From contig DAAP01000043.1 of assembly GCA_001701165.1 (NCBI GenBank), positions 1-53,381 on the forward strand: a DNA stretch of 53,381 nt, read 5' to 3'. The position numbers were made by a program, and so were the translations under genes. The notes below the pieces were generated by a model. The model ran no database searches. It worked only from the letters and a program-made list of their open reading frames with translations, and had not been told where the DNA came from. Every line of letters starts with the position of its first letter. Positions within the stretch are counted from its first letter, which is position 1. Below are positions 26,584 through 35,058 of this stretch, in pieces. Source of the stretch: Bacteroidales bacterium H4 (GTDB lineage Bacteria; Bacteroidota; Bacteroidia; Bacteroidales; Muribaculaceae).

Positions 26584-26693
26584 GCTGTAAAATAGCCACT
26601 GTGTATCCAAAATCGTATTCAGATCTCCAAAAGCAATAAACAGGCACAAATTCACGTTTATAATTAAGATACCCCCATCCGTTAAGCATCATT

Positions 26694-27287
26694 GTGAAGA
26701 CACTGGTATTTGCCACCAATAACGCCCATAAGCTCGAGGAACTTCGCGCCATCGCCGCCGACACCTTCGACATCCGCAGCCTCAATGACATAGGCTGCCA
26801 TGACGACATCCCCGAGGATGCCGACACGCTCGAAGGTAATGCACGGCAGAAGGCCCGATGGATCTATGAGCGCTATGGCGTGGATTGTTTTGCCGATGAT
26901 ACCGGTCTGGAAGTCGATGCCTTGGACGGCGCCCCCGGCGTGCATAGTGCGCGCTATGCTCCCGGTCCGGGACATGACTCGGCTGCCAATGTGCGCCTAC
27001 TGCTGCACAATTTGCGCGATGTTCCCGAAGGACGCCGCACTGCGCGGTTTCGCACGGTCATAGTCCTTATGCTCGGCGGATGCGAACACGTCTTTCACGG
27101 AGTCATCGAAGGCTCCATAGCCACCGAACCGCATGGCGACGGCGGCTTCGGGTACGACCCGGTGTTTATCCCCGAGGGCCGGACCGAGACCTTCGCTATG
27201 GTCGGAGAAGAAGCCAAGAACGCTGTGAGCCACCGGGCGCGTGCCACGCAGGCCCTGATGCGATACTTGCGCGAGGTAGATATATGA
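26694..27287 (+). CDS. rdgB: XTP/dITP diphosphatase (RdgB/HAM1 family)
   Basis: Cleans the nucleotide pool by hydrolysing non-canonical purine triphosphates such as ITP, dITP and XTP to monophosphates. The 197-residue length is normal. The N-terminal TNNAHKLEELRAI binds the triphosphate; FADDTGLEVDALDGAPGVHSAR near residue 67 is the family signature, and GDGGFGYDPVFIPEG near residue 146 completes the pocket. The start is a GTG at 26694, chosen because it places the conserved TNN motif at the expected position; there is no ATG nearby in frame. It stands apart from the neighbouring units. Confidence 0.95.
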   Translation: MKTLVFATNNAHKLEELRAIAADTFDIRSLNDIGCHDDIPEDADTLEGNARQKARWIYERYGVDCFADDTGLEVDALDGAPGVHSARYAPGPGHDSAANVRLLLHNLRDVPEGRRTARFRTVIVLMLGGCEHVFHGVIEGSIATEPHGDGGFGYDPVFIPEGRTETFAMVGEEAKNAVSHRARATQALMRYLREVDI

Positions 27288-27397
27288 CAGGGGCAAATGG
27301 TTGAGTGTGAACAATAAACGTAAGTATTTAGCATTAGAAACACATTTATCCAAGCAAACATTCATCGAAAATAGAAATAATAAACCCATTCATACAG

Positions 27398-29836
27398 ATG
27401 ATACGTAAAATACTATTCACGATAGCGGCCATAGCGGCTTGTGCCGTTGGTGCCGGCGCTCAGGGACTTGTAGGCGACTGGAACATTTATCCGCTGTATA
27501 GCGGTGAAGTGTCGTATATCGCCGAGTCGCCTTCGATGGTGTACTACACCTGTTCGTCGCGTCTGTTCTCTTACGACAAAGAATCTCACGAAAGTTATTC
27601 GTACAATACGCGCAACAAGCTCAGTGACACAAACATCGCCGGCGCATACTATAATTATGACGGTCGTTATGTGATGCTGGCCTATGACACCGGCAACATC
27701 GACTTGGTATACGATGACGGTCGCGTGGTCAATATGCCGGATATTCTCAATGCCCAGCTGACTTACACCAAAGGCATACGCGACGCGGCTTTCTATAAAG
27801 GGAAAATTTATGTCGCCACCGATTTCGGTCTGGTCATTTTTGACGACAGCCGCCACGAAGTGTCCGAATCGGGCATCTTTGGCAAGGCAGTGGATTGCGT
27901 GACCATCGTGGATGACCATATTGTCATGTTCATGGAAAAAGGCGTGGGTAACGATTACTCCCTGTGGAGTGCACCGGTCACCGGCCGACACAACGCCATA
28001 AGTAAGTTTGTTCGACTTGGAGGCACATATGTCAAGTCGCTTGTGACTGTCGGGACGAAGGCTGTCGGCGTCAATGGCAACGACAACAAACCGATTATAT
28101 ATAATATAGACTGGAATACGAACAAATTCAAGGTCGAAAACGGCGTCGATGTCGTCGTGGGCGATATCGTGGTTACACCACAGTCGGCCTACTACCTCAC
28201 CTCCGGCGAAATTGTGATACTTGACGGCGAGGGTAAGGTGGCCGATCGTCATGCCATTCCCGATGAATTGAAAAACGACAAAATAGCCACTTACAGCGGC
28301 CTCAATAGCGTTTGGGCTGCCGGACCCGAAGGCCTTGGCAACTACGATATTTCCGGGGCGACGCTCACCGTTCTGGCCGACAGGATTAAGCCCGTAGCTA
28401 CGACGTGCGACAACGTGGCGTTCATACGCACCAATTCGGCCGGCAATAAGATTTATATCTCCAATCTCGGCGTGACCAACTACAAGAGCATCATCACCAT
28501 CGGCGATATTTGGTGGATACCCCAGCATACCAACGTCATCGAAGGCGGCGTGCCGCGCGATATCTCCTTGACAGTGGCCTCGGCAGACAATTCCACGGTC
28601 AAGAAAGAACAGGAAAAGCGCAACACTACAGCCATGCTTGGCGGCGTCACTCGTTTTGTGGTGGACCCCGACAATGACGATCGCTACTACATAGGCAACA
28701 ACTTCGAGGGTGTCTACGTCATCGAAAACGACAAGGAGATAGCCAAATTCAACGAAAAAAATTCGCCTATGTATGCATGGTGGGGTGTCAAGGTGCACGA
28801 TGTAAATATCGACCCCGAAGGCAATCTGTGGGTGGGCGCCTGGACGCTCAGCAATACACAGGTGTCACCATACTATATCTTGCCCAAAGCCAAACTCAAA
28901 GGCGACTTGTCCACTATCACTAAGGATGATTGGATAGCCACCAAGCACCTCGGTAATGATGTCGGCAATAAGGATATGGGCAGCCTGATATGCAGGAAAT
29001 CGAATATGGTGTTCACTTGGCACAGCAAATTCGGCAACCCGGTATGTGCCTACGACACCAAAGGTACGTATACCAATACATCGGATGACGTTTTCTACGA
29101 GATCTCCGATATGATAGATCAGGACGGCAAGACCTTCTCGTGCGACCGTATCACCTGTGCCATCGAGGATCAGCGCGGTCGCGTATGGGTGGGCACGACT
29201 TCCGGTCCTTTCGAGATTACCAATCCGAGCAAGGCCACCGACCCCACCTCGCGTATCACCAGACTGAAAGTGCCGCGTAACGATGGCACCAACTATGCCG
29301 ACTATCTGCTTGACACCGAACAAATCAACGATATGTCCATTGATGCGGCCAACCGCAAATGGATTGCCACAGAGAACTCCGGCGTATATCTCGTCAGCGA
29401 AAACGGCGACCAGATTATCGCTCATTACACCACCGACAATTCGGCGCTGCCCTCCAATACGATATACTCCGTATTATGCAGCCCCGTGGACAATGTTGTA
29501 TACTTTGGTCTGAAGACCGGGCTTGTGTCCTTCAATAGCACCTCGTCTCCCGCCGCCGATACCTACGACAACGTCTATGCATATCCCAACCCGGTACGTC
29601 CCGATTACACCGGATGGATTACCATCACCGGCCTTATGGACCAGTCGCTGGTGAAGATTGCCGATGCAGCCGGCAACGTTATCTACCAGACGCGTTCCAA
29701 TGGCGGAATGGTTACATGGGACGGCTGTGACACAGGAGGCAACCGCGTGCGCTCCGGCGTATACTATGTCTTTGCATCGCAGAATGCCGCCGGATCTTCC
29801 GAGGGCGCTGTCACCAAGATTGTAGTCATCAACTGA
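27398..29836 (+). CDS. Secreted PorZ-like propeller protein with C-terminal sorting-like domain
   Basis: An 812-residue exported protein with a signal peptide ending near residue 21 (VGAGAQ). The N-terminal half resembles the beta-propeller of PorZ, a protein of the type IX secretion system in Porphyromonas: GDWNIYPLYSG near residue 26, SRLFSYDKESHESYSYN near residue 54 and KIYVATDFGLVIFDD near residue 131. The second half has two-component-regulator-propeller repeats (GNLWVGAW, GRVWVGTTSGPF). The last 85 residues (YAYPNPVRPDYTG to the C-terminus) look like a type A sorting domain. No other type IX gene is in the window, so the sorting function is uncertain. A strong hairpin follows. Confidence 0.78.
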   Translation: MIRKILFTIAAIAACAVGAGAQGLVGDWNIYPLYSGEVSYIAESPSMVYYTCSSRLFSYDKESHESYSYNTRNKLSDTNIAGAYYNYDGRYVMLAYDTGNIDLVYDDGRVVNMPDILNAQLTYTKGIRDAAFYKGKIYVATDFGLVIFDDSRHEVSESGIFGKAVDCVTIVDDHIVMFMEKGVGNDYSLWSAPVTGRHNAISKFVRLGGTYVKSLVTVGTKAVGVNGNDNKPIIYNIDWNTNKFKVENGVDVVVGDIVVTPQSAYYLTSGEIVILDGEGKVADRHAIPDELKNDKIATYSGLNSVWAAGPEGLGNYDISGATLTVLADRIKPVATTCDNVAFIRTNSAGNKIYISNLGVTNYKSIITIGDIWWIPQHTNVIEGGVPRDISLTVASADNSTVKKEQEKRNTTAMLGGVTRFVVDPDNDDRYYIGNNFEGVYVIENDKEIAKFNEKNSPMYAWWGVKVHDVNIDPEGNLWVGAWTLSNTQVSPYYILPKAKLKGDLSTITKDDWIATKHLGNDVGNKDMGSLICRKSNMVFTWHSKFGNPVCAYDTKGTYTNTSDDVFYEISDMIDQDGKTFSCDRITCAIEDQRGRVWVGTTSGPFEITNPSKATDPTSRITRLKVPRNDGTNYADYLLDTEQINDMSIDAANRKWIATENSGVYLVSENGDQIIAHYTTDNSALPSNTIYSVLCSPVDNVVYFGLKTGLVSFNSTSSPAADTYDNVYAYPNPVRPDYTGWITITGLMDQSLVKIADAAGNVIYQTRSNGGMVTWDGCDTGGNRVRSGVYYVFASQNAAGSSEGAVTKIVVIN

Positions 29837-29870
29837 GCTGCCGGGCATTGACTGACGCCAAACATAGCGA

Positions 29871-29908
29871 CGTTGCGGCCGTCCTGTTTGCAGGAATGGC
29901 CGCAACGC
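29871..29908 (+). terminator. Terminator-like hairpin after the PorZ-like gene
   Basis: CGTTGCGGCC pairs with GGCCGCAACG, and an inner TCCTG/CAGGA stem with a TTTG loop extends it. Only a weak T stretch follows (ATTTAG), so it may be a rho-independent terminator of modest strength. Confidence 0.6.
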
Positions 29909-30025
29909 GCATTTAGGCACGACTTTTGCCGTGAAGTTTATGCCAAGTCATAGGCGGCAGGTTAGGCCCTGTCGTAGACTTCGGCACATCACGACCACCA
30001 ATCGAACACATACACGCTTACAATT

Positions 30026-30556
30026 ATGGATTCTGACAAGCATCCTCTGAAATATGCCGATGAAAAAGACCGCTCGTATGGTCTTGTCGGCATGGCTATA
30101 TCCTTGACAGTCTTTGATGGAGAAGATATGCTCTCCGCGATATGCCTTGACAACGCTCCCGGAAGCGGCGCCGAGATGGCTCCCGAGTTCCATTTCTCCG
30201 GCAATCCCACGTTGAGTGTCGGGGCAGCTTGGCGGCATACCGTTAAACAATTTGAGCTGACGGCTGCGATGCTTGTCGGCAATGCCCTGTGTCGTGCATA
30301 TGTAGGACGCAAGATACGTATGACGCCCACTGTCAGCAAGGCCATTCGCGATGTAGTCGTGCGAGTCGGCAACGACACTTGTGACTTGGAAATTGACGAG
30401 ATCGACCGATTGTACGACAAAGTGCATGACAATCTCGAACGCGTGTTTATGCACAATCGCGTGGTGTCGGTGGCCAATAGTTTTGCCGACACTTTGCAGC
30501 GTCAGCGGCGTCTCACTGCCGCCGAAGTCGCCGACGTCCTTGCTCCCCTGTTGTAA
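30026..30556 (+). CDS. Uncharacterised cytoplasmic protein
   Basis: A 176-residue protein I do not recognise. There is no signal peptide or membrane span. The N-terminal half is beta-rich (SYGLVGMAISLTVFDGEDMLSAI), the C-terminal half helical and charged (VGNDTCDLEIDEIDRLYDKVHDNLERVF). Composition and codon use match its neighbours, so it is native and probably real: it has a clean ATG after a leader and a consistent third-base bias. A 9-base-period repeat begins five bases after the stop. The gene is likely conserved in the order, but I cannot assign a function. Confidence 0.6.
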   Translation: MDSDKHPLKYADEKDRSYGLVGMAISLTVFDGEDMLSAICLDNAPGSGAEMAPEFHFSGNPTLSVGAAWRHTVKQFELTAAMLVGNALCRAYVGRKIRMTPTVSKAIRDVVVRVGNDTCDLEIDEIDRLYDKVHDNLERVFMHNRVVSVANSFADTLQRQRRLTAAEVADVLAPLL

Positions 30557-30561
30557 AGGCC

Positions 30562-30627
30562 GGCTATACTAAGATAGCCGTTATAGCATTCATCGCTATA
30601 GTAGCTATCATGGTTATGAAAGCTGTT
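30562..30627. repeat. 9-base-period degenerate array after the gene ending at 30556
   Basis: A perfect inverted repeat GGCTAT/ATAGCC (30562-30579) leads into units ATAGCCGTT, ATAGCATTC, ATCGCTATA, GTAGCTATC, ATGGTTATG and AAAGCTGTT, each 9 bases, 30574-30627. The unit differs from those of the other arrays but the period is the same. Confidence 0.65.
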
Positions 30628-30702
30628 TCGCCGCATAAGTCATCCTCCCCTACGTGGGTCATAACTTCTCCGCTTATTCGATTATAAACAACCGTTTTCA
30701 CC

Positions 30703-31974
30703 GTGCCCGAGAACAAAATCCCCGTTCCATATAAGCCGTTGGCGGTCATAGCCGCCGGGACAATAATTTTGGCCTTTGCTATGTGGTTGGCCGGGCATTC
30801 GTACATCGCTTTTTGGGACACTCAAACGTATATAGATGCGGGCGGCAATATTTTGCGGCATGGCGCCGATGCCATCCGTACCCCCGTATACCCATTGATA
30901 GTAGGACTTTGCCGCCTTTTGCCCGGTGAGACGGCGTGGGTGTATGCACTCGTAATTCTGCAACTCGGTGCCTTCGTGGCCACTGTTCCTGTGATATGGC
31001 GTGTGGCCGCACGGCTCATGTCGGCGCGAGCCGCGCTCCTAACCACCGGGGCCTACGCCTGGTGCCCTACTTTTGTGTCATATGCCATGTTTGTCATGCC
31101 CGACATTTGGTGCGTCATAGGCGTGGCGGTGCTTCTTGCCGTGGCTCAAGATTTTGCCGAACACGGAGGCCGTAAAGCCTTGGCGTGGTGTGTCGTTGTG
31201 TCCATAGCCTTGACGCTGCTCAAGCCATCCAATATCTATATCGCGATATGGTGGATTGTGATAGCCATGGCCTTACTGCTGCGGCGTAACCGATGCTGGT
31301 GGCGCTATCTTGTTCCTGCATTTGCCATGGCTGTGGTCCTGGGCGGCTACGGACTATTGGTGCAGCGCTTAACCGGCTACTATACCGTTTCGGTAGTTTC
31401 CGACATCAACGACTTGGGCAACGCTGCCCAGCGCCGCAAGCTCGTGCCCGAATTGGCTCCGGATAGTGCCACCGCCGACCTCTTTCGGCGTATCAATGCC
31501 GCCGACACCGTCACCAATCTGCGGCGACGCCAGATGGCCTTCATTGGTACCGAGTCGTTGACGTATGCCCAAATACACTCCGTCATGTCAGCCACCAAGG
31601 CCTATGATCCGGCGCGGTGGCATCGCGGCATCCTTGTGCGCCTTTTCGAGTCTATGCCCTCAAATGCCTTCCCCATACACGGCAGCGACCGTCTCAAATA
31701 CTATACCAACGCCTTGCATGTCAGTTTCTATGTTGTGTACATTGTCATTTTGGCGCTGTTCGTGTGGCTTAGTACGGCCCGATGCCGACATGTCGGCGCG
31801 TGTTGGACGCGGCTGTTTCGATTGTGGGCGCTGTGGGTGCTTGTCTGCGGCGGCATCGCCACGGCCATCATTGGCGGTTTTGATGACTACGGACGACTTG
31901 CCATGGGTGTGTATCCGGCTCTGATGCTGCTGTGCGGTGCTGCTCTCGCGGCTCCTTCGGATACTGAGGGGTGA
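30703..31974 (+). CDS. Polytopic membrane protein, probable GT-C (dolichyl-phosphate-mannosyltransferase-like) glycosyltransferase
   Basis: A 423-residue integral membrane protein with about ten hydrophobic segments. After the first span, AFWDTQTYIDAGGNILRHG (near residue 42) and RTPVYPLIVGLCRLLPGE (near residue 58) match the layout of ArnT/GT39-type transferases, which carry a catalytic acidic residue in the first periplasmic loop and an RTPxYP motif. These enzymes move a sugar from a lipid-linked donor. The start is a GTG at 30703, supported by the short charged N-terminus before the first span. The substrate is unknown. It is alone on its strand between an unknown gene and rlmL. Confidence 0.75.
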   Translation: MPENKIPVPYKPLAVIAAGTIILAFAMWLAGHSYIAFWDTQTYIDAGGNILRHGADAIRTPVYPLIVGLCRLLPGETAWVYALVILQLGAFVATVPVIWRVAARLMSARAALLTTGAYAWCPTFVSYAMFVMPDIWCVIGVAVLLAVAQDFAEHGGRKALAWCVVVSIALTLLKPSNIYIAIWWIVIAMALLLRRNRCWWRYLVPAFAMAVVLGGYGLLVQRLTGYYTVSVVSDINDLGNAAQRRKLVPELAPDSATADLFRRINAADTVTNLRRRQMAFIGTESLTYAQIHSVMSATKAYDPARWHRGILVRLFESMPSNAFPIHGSDRLKYYTNALHVSFYVVYIVILALFVWLSTARCRHVGACWTRLFRLWALWVLVCGGIATAIIGGFDDYGRLAMGVYPALMLLCGAALAAPSDTEG

Positions 31975-32065
31975 GGACGCGCGGCGTGGTGCTCCGTGTC
32001 GAAATATGCCAACGTGTTTAACGACTTTTTTGCATCGTGTCTGCGGCTATTTCGCCGTTTTTGGT

Positions 32066-32073
32066 TAATTTTG
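32066..32073 (+). promoter_or_regulatory. -7 box before rlmL
   Basis: TAATTTTG followed by C matches TAnnTTTG and lies 79 bases before the rlmL start. No TTTG occurs at standard spacing upstream. Confidence 0.45.
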
Positions 32074-32151
32074 CAGATAAGTAATACGGAGTGACGATAG
32101 CAGCCACGGTGGCGGTCTCGAAATCCTCCGGCACACATACGGCAGATAATT

Positions 32152-33750
32152 ATGGAGAATAAATTCAAGATGGTGGCCAAGACCCTCAAGGGTCTCGAGG
32201 CTGTACTTGCAGACGAACTTCGTGCCTTAGGGGCCTTTGATATAGAACCCGGGCACCGCATGGTATCCTTCGGGGGCGACTTGGAAACACTATACCAGGC
32301 CAACTTGAGCTGCCGTACGGCATTGCGCATACTCAAGCCGTTTTACGAATTCGAGGCCGGCGACCCGGACGAGCTTTACGATGCCGTCAAGGCCTACGAT
32401 TGGGGCTCGCTTCTGACACTTGCCAAGACCTTCAGCATTGATACCACGGTATACAGTGACGAGTTCACACACTCGCGTTTTGTTACTTACCGCGTCAAGG
32501 ATGCCATAGTCGATTGGTTTAAGGACCGTTACGGCGAGGACAAACGTCCCGGTGTGCGCCTGCAAGATGCAGATGTGATGATTAATGTCCATATCTCGGG
32601 CCGCAAGGTGACGTTGTCACTGGACTCGTCCGGTGAGAGCCTGCACAAGCGTGGCTGGCGTCGCGCAAGCACTGAGGCGCCTATTAGCGAGGTTCTCGCC
32701 GCCGGTATATTGCTGCTGAGCGGATACCGCGGCGACCGGCCGTTCGTCGACCCCATGTGCGGCAGCGGCACCTTCCTTGTGGAAGCCGCTTTGATTGCCG
32801 CCAATATCAAGCCGGGTGTGTTCCGTCAAAGCTTTGCCTTTGAGCATTGGCCCGATTTTGATGCCGACCTCTTTGATCGTCTGGCCAATGACGATAGTGA
32901 AGAACGCCCCATCGCACATCCCATCATCGGCCGTGACATCTCGCCGGCAGCCGTTGATATCGCCCGCCGCAACCTCACTGCCGCCGGTGTGGCCAAGGAT
33001 GTGGATCTGGCCGTACAGCCCATATCCGCATGGGAAGAAGCACCTGCACCCGAAGGCATTATCGTCACCAATCCGCCTTATGGTGAGCGTATCAGCGCTC
33101 CGGACATGGAGGCTCTCTACGAGACCATAGGGTCGAAACTTAAACACGTTTTTGCCGGTTGGGAGGCATGGATCATCGGCTATCGCGAAGAATACTTCCG
33201 TTGCATAGGTCTGGCTCCCACCACCAAGATAGACTTGTACAACGGTTCGCTGGACTGCCAGTTGCGCCATTATGTGATATTTGCAGGTACCAAGCGCGAT
33301 TTTCGTGCTGCCGGAGGCCGGCTTAAGACCATAGAAGACCGCGCCGATCGTCAGCGTCGAGACGAGCGCAAGGCCTTCCGCCGCGATGACCGCGATGACC
33401 GTCGCTCGTTCCGTGATGACCGTCGCGACGGACGCCGGCGGCCTTTTGACCATGATGACCGTCGTTCGTTCCGCGATGACCGCGATGACCGCCGCAAGCC
33501 TTTCTCTCGCGACAACCGTCGTCCCTTCCGTGACGATCGTGACGACCGCCGTGGTATCGCAACCGAAGGCTTTGCACCCGAGAGCGAAAATCCGATGGCA
33601 CGTCGCCGCAATATACATGCACTCAAATCTATCGGCGGCGGCGGTCCCAAGTTGCCCCCGTCCACGGGCGCTATTATGCGCGATCGCGGATGGAAGAAAC
33701 GCTCCTTGCCGCCCAAGGACAAAGGAGACGATGCCGCCGAAAAAGAATAG
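32152..33750 (+). CDS. rlmL: 23S rRNA G2445 N2-methyltransferase-type protein with RD-rich tail
   Basis: Methylates a guanine of 23S rRNA using SAM. The 532-residue protein has an N-terminal THUMP-type RNA-binding domain (about 1-160), the linker motif SSGESLHKRGWR near residue 163, DPMCGSGTFLVEAALIAAN near residue 201 (SAM pocket) and the catalytic NPPYGERI near residue 306. It corresponds to the RlmL half of the E. coli double enzyme. From about residue 400 to 466 follows a tail made almost only of Arg, Asp, Phe and Ser in a repeating RDDRDDRR pattern, then a conserved-looking end (GPKLPPSTGAIMRDRGWKK). The tail is outside the catalytic core and may bind RNA; this is inference. Confidence 0.9.
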   Translation: MENKFKMVAKTLKGLEAVLADELRALGAFDIEPGHRMVSFGGDLETLYQANLSCRTALRILKPFYEFEAGDPDELYDAVKAYDWGSLLTLAKTFSIDTTVYSDEFTHSRFVTYRVKDAIVDWFKDRYGEDKRPGVRLQDADVMINVHISGRKVTLSLDSSGESLHKRGWRRASTEAPISEVLAAGILLLSGYRGDRPFVDPMCGSGTFLVEAALIAANIKPGVFRQSFAFEHWPDFDADLFDRLANDDSEERPIAHPIIGRDISPAAVDIARRNLTAAGVAKDVDLAVQPISAWEEAPAPEGIIVTNPPYGERISAPDMEALYETIGSKLKHVFAGWEAWIIGYREEYFRCIGLAPTTKIDLYNGSLDCQLRHYVIFAGTKRDFRAAGGRLKTIEDRADRQRRDERKAFRRDDRDDRRSFRDDRRDGRRRPFDHDDRRSFRDDRDDRRKPFSRDNRRPFRDDRDDRRGIATEGFAPESENPMARRRNIHALKSIGGGGPKLPPSTGAIMRDRGWKKRSLPPKDKGDDAAEKE

Positions 33751-33865
33751 GACAATATAGGCTGCCAAGCAAAAGCGGTCAAGATGTACCTGTCAAGTAA
33801 AAAAATACCTGTCAAATAATAGCTGACATCATACTTACAATACAACAAAACACTTCGTTTGCGCT

Positions 33866-34846
33866 ATGGACAACATCAAATGCGTCGGAATTTTGACCTC
33901 CGGAGGCGATGCCCCCGGCATGAACGCCGCTATACGCGCCGTCACTCGTTCGGCCATATACAATGGGCTTAAAGTCAAAGGTATATATCGTGGCTACCAT
34001 GGGCTTATAGCCGATGAAATAAAAGAGTTTCACACCCAGGATGTTTCCAATATCATTCAGCAGGGCGGAACCATTCTCAAAACAGCTCGCTGCAAGGAGT
34101 TCGCCACACCTGAAGGCCGTCAATTGGCATACGATGTCTTGCGTCGACATAGCATTGACGCCCTCGTCGTTATCGGCGGCGACGGTTCGCTGACCGGCGC
34201 TCGCATTTTTGCCAACGAATTCAACTATCCCATCATAGGTCTTCCGGGTACCATAGACAACGACCTCTATGGCACGGATAGTACCATAGGATATGATACG
34301 GCGCTCAACACCATCATGCAATGCGTCGACAAGATCCGCGATACTGCTACTAGTCACGAGCGCTTGTTTTTTGTAGAAGTCATGGGCCGTGACGCCGGTT
34401 TCCTGGCCCTTAACGGAGCCATAGCCACCGGCGCCGAGGCTGCCATTATTCCCGAAATAAGCACCCAAGTCGACCAGCTGGCCGAGTTGATACAAAACGG
34501 CTTCCGCAAGAGCAAGAACTCGTCTATAGTGCTTGTCGCCGAAAGTCCCGTCACGGGTGGCGCCATGGGTCTGGCCGAACGCGTCAAGAACGAGTACCCC
34601 GGATACGATGTGCGCGTGTCCATCCTCGGACACCTGCAACGCGGCGGATCGCCTACGGCTTTTGACCGCATTATTGCCTCACGTATGGGTGCCGCCGCCA
34701 TCGATGCTCTTATGGAAGACCAGCGCAATGTGATGATCGGCATTAAGAACGATGAGATTGTGTACGTGCCTTTCTCCAAGGCTATCAAGAACGACAAGCC
34801 CATCAATCGCGACCTCTTGGAGACACTTCGCCGTCTTTCCATCTGA
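33866..34846 (+). CDS. pfkA: ATP-dependent 6-phosphofructokinase
   Basis: Phosphorylates fructose-6-phosphate to fructose-1,6-bisphosphate, the committed step of glycolysis. The 326-residue length is normal for bacterial PfkA. Motifs in order: TSGGDAPGMNAAIRAV near residue 10, GGDGSLTGA near residue 105 and PGTIDNDLYGTDSTIGYDTA near residue 128. The glycine in GGDGS and in LYGTD indicates ATP rather than pyrophosphate as phosphate donor, by comparison with known enzymes. MGRDAGFLAL and LGHLQRGGSPTA complete the site. It is cytoplasmic and probably transcribed alone; a GCCGACA/TGTCGGC hairpin lies 24 bases after the stop. Confidence 0.95.
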   Translation: MDNIKCVGILTSGGDAPGMNAAIRAVTRSAIYNGLKVKGIYRGYHGLIADEIKEFHTQDVSNIIQQGGTILKTARCKEFATPEGRQLAYDVLRRHSIDALVVIGGDGSLTGARIFANEFNYPIIGLPGTIDNDLYGTDSTIGYDTALNTIMQCVDKIRDTATSHERLFFVEVMGRDAGFLALNGAIATGAEAAIIPEISTQVDQLAELIQNGFRKSKNSSIVLVAESPVTGGAMGLAERVKNEYPGYDVRVSILGHLQRGGSPTAFDRIIASRMGAAAIDALMEDQRNVMIGIKNDEIVYVPFSKAIKNDKPINRDLLETLRRLSI

Positions 34847-34869
34847 TAATATGACAAATATTCCGCACG

Positions 34870-34892
34870 GCCGACAGGACATCCTTGTCGGC
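34870..34892 (+). terminator. Weak hairpin after pfkA
   Basis: GCCGACA (34870-34876) pairs with TGTCGGC (34886-34892) across a 9-base loop. No T run follows. It may mark the 3' end of the pfkA message. Confidence 0.35.
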
Positions 34893-35058
34893 TGTACGGC
34901 ATATGTTTGTCGTGCTTCCGTCCTCTGGTCGGGCGACGTCTTACACGGGCTGAAAAGCTGTATCTGTTCTTCTGTTTGCGGCATTGCCGCGCATTCATTC
35001 ACTCGAGAGTTCGTATCCGCCACCACTTACCCCAAAAAACAACATTCCCTTTATATCC

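Noticed and set aside
27413..28798. Long open frame on the minus strand (461 codons)
   Set aside because: It is the antisense of the PorZ-like gene, whose codon bias (G or C at third positions) keeps the opposite strand open. The translated product shows no domain or signal.
34984..35058. Earlier start for sbcD
   Set aside because: It would add 25 residues in front of the MKILHTADWHLGH motif, which normally begins the protein.
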